Program-made: the position numbers and the translations under genes | NCBI GenBank assembly: GCA_964250765.1 | Contig: CAXUHF010000150.1 | Location: 1 to 12,534, forward strand | Source of the DNA: JBBQVS01 sp964250765 | GTDB taxonomy: Bacteria > Chloroflexota > Ktedonobacteria > Ktedonobacterales > Ktedonobacteraceae | DNA: 12,534 nt | Direction: 5' to 3' | Shown: one piece after another, positions 1-6,962 of the stretch | Layout of the letters: each line of letters opens with the position of its first letter | Numbering within the stretch: the first letter of the stretch is position 1 | Notes under the pieces: model-generated | The model's input: only the letters and a program-made list of their open reading frames with translations | Database searches by the model: none | What the model was told of the DNA's origin: nothing

Positions 1-56
1 TATTTGGGTGTGACCGCATTGATTCAACACACAATCAGCAACGAACCCACTGGGTA

Positions 57-72
57 AACACCCTTGGGCGTT
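57..72 (-). terminator. Weak hairpin after uma2 copy 1
   Basis: Read on the minus strand, AACGCC and GGTGTT can pair around a CAAG loop about 30 bases past the Uma2 stop, with only a short T run following. It may be a weak terminator. The stem is short, includes one G-U pair, and could be chance. Confidence 0.2.
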
Positions 73-100
73 CTTTCCTCTGTGTCTGTCTAACCTTTGA

Positions 101-703
101 CTAGGTGAAAAACTGCTGTACCTGTACAGGAAAGTTCGGTACGATCTGTGTTGGCAACGTTTGTGTTCCACTAAACACGCCTAAAGAGTAGTATGCACCA
201 TTTTCTAATCGTAGCAACTCAACGGTGTGTGCCTTTGGATCAGCAATCCAGTATTCTTTTACACCTGCTTGAGCATAGGCAACGTATTTTCGGTGTCTAT
301 CATGAATAGCTGTACTGGGAGAGGAGACTTCGATAGCAAGATCGGGTGCACCAATTACGCGCGACTCTGTGATTTTTGCCGAGCCGTTGTCCAATAGTAC
401 AACTATGTCAGGTTGAACAACAGTGTCAAAGGCTAACTCGACATCTCTTGGTGCCATATAAACGTGACCTAAACCAGCTATACGAACGTGTACAGTCAAG
501 TAGTAAAAAAACCATCCAGTAGCATCTTGATGTGATCCAGTGGGGGCAGGTGCCATATTATAAAGCACTCCATCTACAATTTCATAGTGTTGCCCATCGT
601 CTGGAAGATTCGCGTAGGAGTCGTAGGTCCAGTGACCTTGTTTGGGGCCTGGCATGTTGTCAGCAGGAGTGACCACCGTTTGTCTATTAAAGGTCGTTGC
701 CAT
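101..703 (-). CDS. Uma2 family (DUF820) putative PD-(D/E)XK nuclease, copy 1
   Basis: A 200-residue protein of the Uma2 family, which has the PD-(D/E)XK restriction-endonuclease fold; its biological substrate is not established. Seen in the sequence: an early YEIVDG motif with E41, VQPDIVVL with D99, LAIEVSSPS with E125, K139, and the family's signature YWIADP at 151-156. These are the expected acidic and lysine active-site positions, so the protein looks intact. I chose the ATG at 703 rather than an upstream ATG at 817. An AGGG ribosome site lies about 6 bases before 703, a TATACT -10 box lies at 753-758, and the 817 start would fall inside a palindromic repeat. The gene is transcribed away from pdxS. 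Length is normal for the family. The family call is firm, but the biochemical role is inferred. Confidence 0.88.
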   Translation of the reverse strand: MATTFNRQTVVTPADNMPGPKQGHWTYDSYANLPDDGQHYEIVDGVLYNMAPAPTGSHQDATGWFFYYLTVHVRIAGLGHVYMAPRDVELAFDTVVQPDIVVLLDNGSAKITESRVIGAPDLAIEVSSPSTAIHDRHRKYVAYAQAGVKEYWIADPKAHTVELLRLENGAYYSLGVFSGTQTLPTQIVPNFPVQVQQFFT

Positions 704-752
704 ATCAACCCTGCCTTTCTTGCTTTTTTCAAAAGATGTGGCTTTTTTGCAC

Positions 753-758
753 AGTATA
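753..758 (-). promoter_or_regulatory. -10 box of uma2 copy 1
   Basis: TATACT on the minus strand, 49 bases before the chosen Uma2 ATG. No convincing -35 box is present at 16-18 bases (best is TGTACT), so this is a tentative promoter. It supports the shorter start. Confidence 0.35.
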
Positions 759-799
759 CCATCTATAGGAATGAGAGTACACGCACAGATTGTTATCTT

Positions 800-872
800 C
801 TGTAGGGACCGATTCATCGCGTCCTGGTCGGCGGTTGACTGCTAGGAGGACGCGATGAATCGGTCTCTACAG
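800..872. repeat. Palindromic element, GACCGATT type, copy 1
   Basis: Two 26-bp arms (800-825 and 847-872) are reverse complements with one mismatch and flank a 21-base centre. The outer end reads CTGTAGGGACCGATTCATCG. A second good copy lies at 9045-9114 and a degraded one at 2644-2694. The centre also resembles that of the 9045 copy (GTCGGCGG versus GTCGGTGG), so the element is conserved as a whole and not only as a stem. It occupies most of the space between uma2 and the pdxS promoter. It looks like a MITE-like or REP-like element, with no coding capacity. Confidence 0.85.
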
Positions 873-886
873 AGAAATGTCTAAGG

Positions 887-929
887 GAGCCAATCTCTAA
901 TGGATGGTCTCTTTTCTTCCCATTGGCTC
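887..929. repeat. Short inverted repeat upstream of the pdxS promoter
   Basis: GAGCCAAT (887-894) and ATTGGCTC (922-929) are perfect 8-bp inverted repeats with a 27-base centre, ending about 33 bases before the pdxS -10 box. Possible operator or an old repeat. The remaining non-coding sequence from 873 to 1030 shows only this and the promoter. Confidence 0.3.
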
Positions 930-962
930 TAGCAGTCTCCTTTCTTGTATGCTACGCTTTTA

Positions 963-968
963 TATAAT
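963..968 (+). promoter_or_regulatory. -10 box for pdxS
   Basis: A perfect TATAAT lies 62 bases before the pdxS ATG, giving a leader of about 55 bases. No good -35 box is visible at the usual distance (best is TTTCTT at 941-946). The promoter may therefore need an activator, or may belong to a different sigma class. Confidence 0.4.
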
Positions 969-1030
969 GAACATGTAACCGTTTTTCTATTCTTGCTATA
1001 TGGCAGATACGCCAGAAGAGAGTACATACT

Positions 1031-1918
1031 ATGCTAAAACAGACTGGAACAGTACAGGTAAAGCGCAATTTCCCAGAGATGCTCAAGGGTGGAGTTATTT
1101 GTGATGTCGTGAACGCTGATGAAGCACGCATCGCGGAAGACGCGGGCGCGTCTGCGGTGATGGCACTTGAGCGTGTCCCTGCCGACATTCGCGCACAGGG
1201 TGGTGTCGCTCGCATGAGTGATCCCGATATGATTATCAAGATTAAAGAGGCTGTGACCATTCCCGTGATGGCGAAGTGTCGCATCGGTCACTTCGTTGAG
1301 GCCGAGATTCTACAGGCTATTGGCGTGGATTGTATCGACGAGTCTGAGGTGTTGACGCCTGCCGACGAGCGTTTCCATGTTAACAAGCAGCTTTTCTCGG
1401 TGCCATTTGTGTGTGGAGCGCGTGATCTTGGCGAGGCGTTGCGTCGTATCGGTGAGGGTGCCGCGATGATGCGTACAAAGGGCGAGGCTGGTACAGGCAA
1501 CGTCATCGAAGCGGTGCGCCATATGCGTACAATCATGGACGGTATTCGTCGCTTACAATACCTGCCCGAAGAGGAATTGATGAATGAGGCCAAGACGCTT
1601 GGCGCACCTTATGATATCGTCAAAGAGGTCGCACGTACAGGCAAACTACCTGTTGTGAACTTCTCCGCAGGTGGCATCGCCACACCAGCCGATGCTGCGT
1701 TAATGATGCGTCTCGGTGCAGAGGGTGTCTTTGTCGGCTCTGGCATCTTCAAATCTGGTGATCCGCTCAAGCGTGCGAAGGCTATTGTTCGTGCCACCAC
1801 ACACTACCAGGACCCAGAGATTATCGCGGAAGTCTCACGCAACATTGGTGAGCCGATGGTTGGTATCAACATCAGCCAGCTACCCGAAAACGAATTGATG
1901 GCGAAACGCGGTTGGTAA
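1031..1918 (+). CDS. pdxS: Pyridoxal 5'-phosphate synthase lyase subunit PdxS
   Basis: PdxS (SNZ/Pdx1) builds pyridoxal 5'-phosphate directly from ribose 5-phosphate, glyceraldehyde 3-phosphate and ammonia delivered by PdxT; in the family it forms a dodecamer of TIM barrels. The 295 residues match the usual length. Visible hallmarks: D25 in the GGVICDVVNADEA segment, the first Schiff-base lysine K82 in VMAKCRIGHFVEAEIL, the second active-site lysine K150 in MMRTKGEAGTGNVIEA, and the phosphate-binding FSAGGIATPADA (211-222). The ATG at 1031 follows a modest AGAAGAGAG ribosome site. pdxT follows 89 bases downstream, so the two are likely co-transcribed, with a strong hairpin in between. No sign of damage. 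Confidence 0.98.
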   Translation: MLKQTGTVQVKRNFPEMLKGGVICDVVNADEARIAEDAGASAVMALERVPADIRAQGGVARMSDPDMIIKIKEAVTIPVMAKCRIGHFVEAEILQAIGVDCIDESEVLTPADERFHVNKQLFSVPFVCGARDLGEALRRIGEGAAMMRTKGEAGTGNVIEAVRHMRTIMDGIRRLQYLPEEELMNEAKTLGAPYDIVKEVARTGKLPVVNFSAGGIATPADAALMMRLGAEGVFVGSGIFKSGDPLKRAKAIVRATTHYQDPEIIAEVSRNIGEPMVGINISQLPENELMAKRGW

Positions 1919-1922
1919 CACA

Positions 1923-1981
1923 ATGAATGTTTTTGTTGATGGCATCGAGCAACGCCCGATGCCATCAACAAAAACATTCAT
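1923..1981. repeat. Perfect 25-bp hairpin between pdxS and pdxT
   Basis: Arms 1923-1947 and 1957-1981 are exact reverse complements, 25 of 25, around a 9-base loop. The structure starts 4 bases after the pdxS stop and ends 26 bases before the pdxT start. It is not followed by a T run, so it is not a classical intrinsic terminator. In RNA it would protect the pdxS 3' end or set the pdxS:pdxT ratio; in DNA it could be an inserted palindrome. No second copy is visible in this window. Confidence 0.85.
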
Positions 1982-2007
1982 GAAACAATTTTCAGGTAGG
2001 GTTAAAA

Positions 2008-2643
2008 ATGTCCAACCAAACACTACGCATAGGCGTATTAGCATTACAGGGTGATTTCGAGGCACACCTGAGAGCACTAAATTTGGCTGCCTCGATGTTG
2101 GGTGTCGAGGTAACTGGAATTCCTGTTCGACTTCCCAAGCATCTTAACGAAATTAATGGTATAATTATACCAGGTGGTGAGAGTACAACTATTGGGAAAC
2201 TGATGGTCGAGTACGGGCTTGATGGGATACTAAGACAAAAAATTCAAGAAGGTGTTCCCGTTTGGGGAACATGTGCGGGATTAATTCTTTTAGCGAAAGA
2301 GACGGACAACGCGCTTGCTGGTCAGCCTTTACTAGCATCGCTCGACATACGCGTCCGTCGCAATGCTTTTGGTAGTCAGCGGGAGAGTTTTGAGACCGAT
2401 CTTTCGGTGCCTGCATTAGGGGAAGCTCCATTCCATGCCTTCTTTATCCGAGGGCCAGCCGTAGAAACGGTGGGACCAGAGGTAGAAGTACTGGCAAAGC
2501 TCGACGACGGAACCATCGTCGCCGTCCGTGAAGGAACTCTGCTAGGGACCGCGTTTCACCCAGAGGTTGCAGTAACCGAAGGCCAACGAGACCCACGTTT
2601 TCATCATTACTTTCTCCGCATAGTTCAGAGCGTCACATCGTAA
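2008..2643 (+). CDS. pdxT: Pyridoxal 5'-phosphate synthase glutaminase subunit PdxT
   Basis: PdxT is the class I glutamine amidotransferase that hydrolyses glutamine and channels ammonia into PdxS. The 211 residues show GGEST (57-61), the nucleophile C89 in GTCAGLILLA (87-96), the conserved RRNAFGSQRESFE segment (117-129), and the H184-x-E186 pair in TAFHPEVAVT. The Cys-His-Glu triad is therefore complete. The start at 2008 has a good ribosome site, AGGTAGGG, about 7 bases upstream. The gene sits behind pdxS in the usual order and needs PdxS to be active. The stop is followed directly by a degraded palindromic repeat. Confidence 0.97.
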   Translation: MSNQTLRIGVLALQGDFEAHLRALNLAASMLGVEVTGIPVRLPKHLNEINGIIIPGGESTTIGKLMVEYGLDGILRQKIQEGVPVWGTCAGLILLAKETDNALAGQPLLASLDIRVRRNAFGSQRESFETDLSVPALGEAPFHAFFIRGPAVETVGPEVEVLAKLDDGTIVAVREGTLLGTAFHPEVAVTEGQRDPRFHHYFLRIVQSVTS

Positions 2644-2694
2644 CGGGCGCATTTATCGCCTCAGTGTCACAACAGAGACGATACATCGGTCCCG
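2644..2694. repeat. Degraded palindromic element, GACCGATT type, copy 2
   Basis: Arms 2644-2662 and 2675-2694 pair imperfectly (one indel and a few mismatches). The right arm reads as an inverted relative of the 800-872 and 9045-9114 elements (ATCGGTCCC end). It is shorter, with a 12-base centre. It fills nearly all of the space between the pdxT stop and the ribosome site of the next gene. Confidence 0.6.
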
Positions 2695-2713
2695 ACGAGA
2701 CGTAGGAGTACTG

Positions 2714-3817
2714 ATGATTCGACCGGTTCTGTTCGTGGATTTGCCGGGCATCATCTACGCCATTGACCGCCGTGCTCGTAGCAGGCAACACGAGTTTGCG
2801 AACTTCGTCTGCTGGCTAGAGCCGGTGGAGGACTACCTTACCCCGTCACCTCTTCTCAGAAATATACTTCCACTCAACCCGACTTCGCGCACATGGATGT
2901 GTGAAGATCATTGGCGCATCCTGGGTTTCGCGCAGATGCGCGAACGCCCATCGGGTACCGCCTGGGATATGGCCTATTTAGCCTCTATCGTGCAACGCAG
3001 CGTTCCCGGTTCGAGTGAAGACGAGGTGCTTACAGCACTTCTCGAATACACGACTGAGATGGCGGCAATGCACGGCATTCTCCGCATATTTGCAAAGGTG
3101 GAGGACGAAATACCAGAACTTGGTCTGTTCCAACGCTCTGGCTTTCAACGCTACGCTCGCGAACTGACCTATGTCTACCCAGCTGGGGCAGCAAACGGAC
3201 TGAGCGAATCTCCACTTCCATCGCTACGACGCTGGAATCGCCACTACGCGTGGGGATTGCACCAGTTATATCGCTCGGTCACACCTCAACGGGTGCAGAT
3301 GGCGGAACTGCTGGAAAATAGCGAGGAATATGCGAAACTGCATGTTGGCACACAGCCACTTTTCTCAAACCGAAACGAGAATTATGTCTGTGATGTTGGT
3401 GTGCGGGTAGGGGCGTGGCTACGGCTCTGTCGAGGACAAGGCTCGACGCCACATCGACTCTTTCTTATTGTTCATCCTGAGCATGCCGATCTCGCTGAAC
3501 CGCTTCTGCGCTTTGGTGTTCGACGGCTTCAGGAAAACGATAGACGCCCGATCTATTCTATAGTGAGGGAATATGACTCTACTGTCATCACCGCTCTGCG
3601 CGCTAGTGGATTTGAGCAGACCTCGACAAAAGACCTGCTTGTGCGACACATGGCCTTACTCGCCACACGTCAAAGCACTGGTTCTCTGTTAGAGCAACGT
3701 GCGGTCTATGGCTTGAAGGGACTTGGGACAGTCAACTCACGCCAAAAAACGCTACGACTTTTATCAAGGCCGACTGACGAGCAGGGAGACCGCAAGGGTC
3801 TCCCCTACACATCGTGA
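2714..3817 (+). CDS. Tandem GNAT-like protein
   Basis: A 367-residue protein that looks like two GNAT acetyltransferase-type domains in a row. The first spans about 1-155 and ends in LFQRSGFQRYARELTYVY; the second spans about 175-315 and ends in ITALRASGFEQTSTKDLLV. Both endings match the typical GNAT C-terminal strand pair. A clear acetyl-CoA loop (RxxGxG/A) is not visible, since the corresponding VPGSSEDEVLTALL is degenerate, so activity and substrate are unknown. The ATG at 2714 has an AGGAG site 5 bases upstream. The last 11 residues (from Q357) and the TGA stop are encoded by a palindromic repeat, so the natural C-terminus has probably been replaced. It precedes the R3H ATPase in the same direction. 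Confidence 0.7.
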   Translation: MIRPVLFVDLPGIIYAIDRRARSRQHEFANFVCWLEPVEDYLTPSPLLRNILPLNPTSRTWMCEDHWRILGFAQMRERPSGTAWDMAYLASIVQRSVPGSSEDEVLTALLEYTTEMAAMHGILRIFAKVEDEIPELGLFQRSGFQRYARELTYVYPAGAANGLSESPLPSLRRWNRHYAWGLHQLYRSVTPQRVQMAELLENSEEYAKLHVGTQPLFSNRNENYVCDVGVRVGAWLRLCRGQGSTPHRLFLIVHPEHADLAEPLLRFGVRRLQENDRRPIYSIVREYDSTVITALRASGFEQTSTKDLLVRHMALLATRQSTGSLLEQRAVYGLKGLGTVNSRQKTLRLLSRPTDEQGDRKGLPYTS

Positions 3818-3852
3818 CCCTACATGTAGGGGAGACCCTTGCGGTCTCCCTG
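3782..3852. repeat. Nested palindromic element, GGGAGACC type
   Basis: Arms 3782-3809 and 3825-3852 are perfect 28-bp reverse complements around a 15-base centre. Each arm is itself a small hairpin: GGGAGACC (3784-3791), five bases, GGTCTCCC (3797-3804), and the same at 3830-3850. The centre and right arm also contain the perfect 14-bp palindrome CCCTACATGTAGGG (3818-3831). Folded, this gives either one long stem or two side-by-side hairpins. It carries the TGTAGGG motif found at the ends of the other elements and overlaps the end of the GNAT-like gene. Confidence 0.85.
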
Positions 3853-3894
3853 TTCATCAATTGGTCTGTATTAAGAGAGGTAAAGAAACTGCCT

Positions 3895-5823
3895 ATGCAA
3901 CATGTGATCACTGACGATCTGAAGGCTCTGCTGGCTGCCCTTCCGCCGAGCATCCGCGAGGCGGTCTATCGGCTGGAAAACCGAAGTGAACTGCTGGAGA
4001 TCGTAATGGACCTCGGACGCGTTGCCGAGGGCCGATTCCCAGACGGGGAGGTGATCCTTAGCTCTGAACCTGTGACCTCAGCCGACTTAGAATACGTGGT
4101 TGAGCATATCGGCGAATTTGGGGATGATAACCGTGCTGGTATCGAGCGTACGCTCCATCGTATCAGCGCGTTACGGAACCGCAAGGGGAAAGTTGTCGGA
4201 CTGACCTGCCGTATTGGGCGAGCAGTGGTTGGCAGCATTGCCTTAATTCGTGATATCGTCGAGCAGGGTCAATCAATTCTGATACTTGGTCGTCCAGGTG
4301 TGGGTAAAACCACCCTGTTACGTGAAATAGCTCGCGTCCTCGCGGACGAATCCAACAAACGTGTCGTCGTCGTCGATACCTCAAACGAGATTGCTGGCGA
4401 TGGTGATATTCCACATCCTGGTATTGGTCGTGCGCGTCGTATGCAGGTGGCACGAACGGAAGAACAGCATGCCGTGATGATCGAAGCTGTTCAGAACCAT
4501 ATGCCACAGGTCATCGTGATTGACGAGATTGGTACAGAGTTAGAGGCACTCGCCGCTCGTACTATCGCGGAACGTGGTGTACAACTTGTCGCAACCGCAC
4601 ATGGTAATTCGCTGGGCAATCTGCTGGTCAACCCGACGCTCTCCGACCTCATCGGTGGTATTCAAACCGTGACGCTTGGTGACGAGGAGGCGCGTCGTCG
4701 CCACACTCAGAAGACCATCAACGAGCGCAAGTCTCCACCAACGTTTGATGTCGTAGTGGAGCAGCAAAGTTGGGATGAGGCGGTCGTGCATCGTGATGTT
4801 GCCGATACCGTTGATAGTATGCTACGTGGTCAAGCGTTTGTCGCAGAGGAGCGATCCCGCGACGAAGGCACGGGTAACGTCAGTGTACGCCGTATCACCA
4901 CTGGTGGCATGGATGTACCAAGCTGGGGCACCGGAAGTCTGGGTGGACCAGATCAGGGCTTCACACCGCGTACATTTGAGCAGCGACCAGAGCGGGGCGA
5001 ACGCTCGAACCGCAATGGACGTAGCAACTGGAACCAGTTTCGTCAAAACGGACAACAAGAGAATCGTTCGGGCGATGGTGGTATGATTCGAGGCGAACGC
5101 TTTCGCGGACGCAACCAGGAGCAGGTACAGCCGCAGATGAGAGCATTAGCCCCAACGGGTACTGCACCTTCTGAAATCAAGCAGGTTGGTAGCACCGCAC
5201 TCGTCACAGCCGAGCGACCTTTCCTTGAAGAGGGTATCTACCAACCCGCCGATACGGAACTACCCTTGCCATTGATGAAATCTATGCGTGTCTACCCGTT
5301 TGGCGTGAACCGCGATAGACTAGCCGATGCAGCGCGCATGCTACGCGTCCCTGTTGTCATCACGGCAAATGAGCGCGAAGCTGATGCCATCATCACCATC
5401 AAGAACTACTATAAACGTCAACCGGAGCGCCTACAGCAAGCGGAACAGGACCGCAAGCTGATTATCATTCTGAAAAACAATACCGTCGCGCAAATGCAAC
5501 ATGCTCTGGCTCGTCTCTTCGACATCCCCATAGCCACCTCAGTAGAGGTCGGCGATGAGGACGGCGACGAAACAGACGTGAGCGAGACCGAAAGTGGTGT
5601 AATCACTGGAGAACTGGACGATCCCACGAAGCAGGCCATGCTGGAGACGGAAGATGCCATTCATCAAGTCCTTAATAAGGGCCTGACAACGGCGGAACTC
5701 GCTCCTGCTAATGCCTACATCCGCCGATTGCAACACCAAATGGCGACGCGCTACAACCTGATCTCGCGTAGCCGTGGTAAAGAGCCACACCGCCGGGTGA
5801 AGCTTTTCCGCTCACGAGATTAA
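3895..5823 (+). CDS. AAA ATPase with C-terminal R3H domain (SpoIIIAA/Ycf45-like)
   Basis: A 642-residue predicted P-loop ATPase with a nucleic-acid-binding tail. Domains: an N-terminal SpoIIIAA-like region (1-110), Walker A GRPGVGKTT (132-140), Walker B VIVIDEIG (206-213), and ATAHGNSLGNLL (233-244), typical of the SpoIIIAA/Ycf45 group. A low-complexity linker rich in Arg, Gly, Asn and Gln follows (about 311-430), then a conserved RVYPFGVNRDRLADAARML region (465-545), and an R3H domain at 600-640 with R610-x3-H614 in IRRLQHQMATRY. R3H domains bind single-stranded nucleic acid; the cellular job of these fusions is not known. I chose ATG 3895 because the longer frame from GTG 3814 starts inside the palindromic repeat. 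A GAGAGG lies about 15 bases upstream, which is rather far, so the exact start is less sure. Confidence 0.9.
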   Translation: MQHVITDDLKALLAALPPSIREAVYRLENRSELLEIVMDLGRVAEGRFPDGEVILSSEPVTSADLEYVVEHIGEFGDDNRAGIERTLHRISALRNRKGKVVGLTCRIGRAVVGSIALIRDIVEQGQSILILGRPGVGKTTLLREIARVLADESNKRVVVVDTSNEIAGDGDIPHPGIGRARRMQVARTEEQHAVMIEAVQNHMPQVIVIDEIGTELEALAARTIAERGVQLVATAHGNSLGNLLVNPTLSDLIGGIQTVTLGDEEARRRHTQKTINERKSPPTFDVVVEQQSWDEAVVHRDVADTVDSMLRGQAFVAEERSRDEGTGNVSVRRITTGGMDVPSWGTGSLGGPDQGFTPRTFEQRPERGERSNRNGRSNWNQFRQNGQQENRSGDGGMIRGERFRGRNQEQVQPQMRALAPTGTAPSEIKQVGSTALVTAERPFLEEGIYQPADTELPLPLMKSMRVYPFGVNRDRLADAARMLRVPVVITANEREADAIITIKNYYKRQPERLQQAEQDRKLIIILKNNTVAQMQHALARLFDIPIATSVEVGDEDGDETDVSETESGVITGELDDPTKQAMLETEDAIHQVLNKGLTTAELAPANAYIRRLQHQMATRYNLISRSRGKEPHRRVKLFRSRD

Positions 5824-5831
5824 GAATAGGG

Positions 5832-5992
5832 CAACTTAAAAGTGCTTTTTGGATTGGGGGGGGGTTTGGCCCCCCATGGCAAAACACCATTTTATTTTTG
5901 AAACAAACCCCAAATTTTTAAAAACANNNNNNNNNNTTGTTTTGGTCCGGGGGGCTCGTCCCCCCCCCCATCAAAAAAGCACTTTTAAGTTG
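5832..5992. repeat. Palindromic element with G/C homopolymers, interrupted by an assembly gap
   Basis: Perfect 19-bp arms (5832-5850 and 5974-5992) enclose a G9 run (5856-5864) and a matching C10 run (5960-5969), so the inverted repeat continues inward imperfectly to over 30 bp. Further in are C6 (5870-5875) and G6 (5949-5954) runs. The centre is broken by ten Ns. It lies at the convergent end of the R3H ATPase and NUDIX genes, where it could also act as a two-way terminator. Confidence 0.8.
5927..5936. other. Assembly gap (10 N)
   Basis: Ten undetermined bases sit inside the palindromic element between homopolymer runs. The number may be a placeholder, so the true length of this spacer is unknown. 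No gene is interrupted as far as the flanks show. Confidence 0.97.
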
Positions 5993-5999
5993 TACAACC

Positions 6000-6572
6000 T
6001 CACCCAAATTTTAACAAACCTAATTTCTCCATTGCCATATATGCGGCTGCAACCTGTCCCTGCACGCTGAATTGTCCTGTATGAATCAGGCTTAGCAGTT
6101 CGGCGGGGGTAACAAGGGAGTTCTCAATTTCTTCGGCGGGATCGAGCTTCTGTTCACCCGTTTTGCGTACATCACGTGCCAGATACCACCAGATGCGCGT
6201 CACCGCACTTGTCGGATTGGCGATCATCTCTGTGAGAAGTTCTATCTTTTCCGGCTCGGCACTATAGCCGCTTTCCTCCATGAGTTCACGCTTCGCGGCT
6301 ACCAAAGGGTCGTCTTCGCCCTCGTCGATGCCGCCTGCTGGAAACTCCAACACGTATTCGCCTATACCATGCTTATATTGCCTGTTGATAAGAAAGTGAC
6401 CATCAGCTGTGAAAGGTACAACACCCACCCAACCGCGATTTTCGATAATATAGTAATCAGGAAGAATAACTCCGTTTGGCAAGAGAATGCGCTCGCTACG
6501 TACCTTTAAATGGGGCGTATCGAGGACTTGAGCAGTTGATAAAACTTTCCAGCCATGTTCATTTTGTGTCAT
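6000..6572 (-). CDS. NUDIX hydrolase, ADP-ribose pyrophosphatase-like
   Basis: A 190-residue NUDIX protein, which in this family cleaves a nucleoside diphosphate linked to another group; the overall pattern resembles ADP-ribose or nucleotide-sugar pyrophosphatases. The N-terminal strand region ends in GWVGVVPFT, then FPAGGIDEGED leads into the Nudix box at 81-103 with REL (95-97), E99, E100 and G102. The usual first Glu of the box (G-x5-E) is Asp at position 87, a conservative change, while the metal-binding REx2EE core is intact. ATG 6572 is preceded by AAAGGA at about 6 bases. It is convergent with the R3H ATPase and divergent from uvrC, so it is probably a single-gene unit. Exact substrate unknown. 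Confidence 0.92.
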   Translation of the reverse strand: MTQNEHGWKVLSTAQVLDTPHLKVRSERILLPNGVILPDYYIIENRGWVGVVPFTADGHFLINRQYKHGIGEYVLEFPAGGIDEGEDDPLVAAKRELMEESGYSAEPEKIELLTEMIANPTSAVTRIWWYLARDVRKTGEQKLDPAEEIENSLVTPAELLSLIHTGQFSVQGQVAAAYMAMEKLGLLKFG

Positions 6573-6622
6573 GTAGAGTCCTTTTTGTTTGTACTTGGTT
6601 ATATGTTATGTCGAGAGAATAG

Positions 6623-6641
6623 GTAGGACCGATTGTGCGAT
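6623..6641. repeat. Possible solo arm of the GACCGATT-type repeat
   Basis: GTAGGACCGATTGTGCGAT resembles the outer arm of the palindromes at 800 and 9045 (GTAGGGACCGATT...), with one base missing and a diverged inner part. No partner arm is visible nearby. It may be a decayed remnant within the NUDIX 5' region. Confidence 0.35.
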
Positions 6642-6669
6642 TTGATAACTGAATCAGGATATGAAACCT

Positions 6670-6794
6670 CTGTAGGGGTCTAATTCTATTACATCCTGTT
6701 GGCGATCCACAATGTTCAAGGTCACGCCCCAACATTTCAACATTCCCTCCAACAAGGTTAATTGCTAAAAGGGTGTAATAGAATTAGACCCTAC
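6670..6794. repeat. Palindromic element, GTCTAATTCTATTACA type, copy 1
   Basis: The left arm starts at 6672 (GTAGGGGTCTAATTCTATTA) and the right arm at 6770-6794 is its reverse complement, with one indel and one mismatch over about 25 bp. The centre is about 70 bases. A close relative of the same size lies at 9627-9752. With the solo arm at 6623 and the uvrC promoter it accounts for most of the 390-base gap between NUDIX and uvrC. I see nothing clear in 6796-6869. Confidence 0.85.
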
Positions 6795-6869
6795 GAGCGA
6801 TGTATCCTCATCATGGTGTTTTTCATGGGTAGTGTACCACAAGGTAAAATCGGCCTACCGCATCATTTC

Positions 6870-6898
6870 GTGCCAATTCGCTCTTTTTCGTGTATAAT
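6870..6898 (+). promoter_or_regulatory. uvrC promoter
   Basis: GTGCCA (6870-6875), a 17-base spacer, and a perfect TATAAT (6893-6898). Transcription would begin near 6905, about 58 bases before the uvrC ATG at 6963. This rules against the much longer in-frame start at 6762. Confidence 0.6.
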
Positions 6899-6962
6899 GA
6901 AGGCACACACAATACTCTCACTTACCCATTATTCTCTCTGCTCAAGGGCCATATATACAATC

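Noticed and set aside
1..57. Open frame entering from the left edge on the plus strand, ending in TAA at 55-57
   Set aside because: Only 18 codons are visible and a second plus frame is also open here, so it cannot be told from chance.
1923..1981. Intrinsic terminator between pdxS and pdxT
   Set aside because: The stem is strong but no T run follows on the plus strand, and pdxT lies directly behind in the same direction.
3814..3894. 27-residue N-terminal extension of the R3H ATPase from GTG 3814
   Set aside because: The extension is largely translated repeat sequence and does not resemble the family N-terminus; ATG 3895 is preferred.
4163..4507. 114-codon antisense frame in the R3H ATPase
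   Set aside because: It is the shadow of the conserved P-loop gene, with no ribosome site or family resemblance.
6762..6962. 67-residue N-terminal extension of UvrC
   Set aside because: It starts in the palindromic element and spans the likely promoter; UvrC proteins begin close to the GIY motif.
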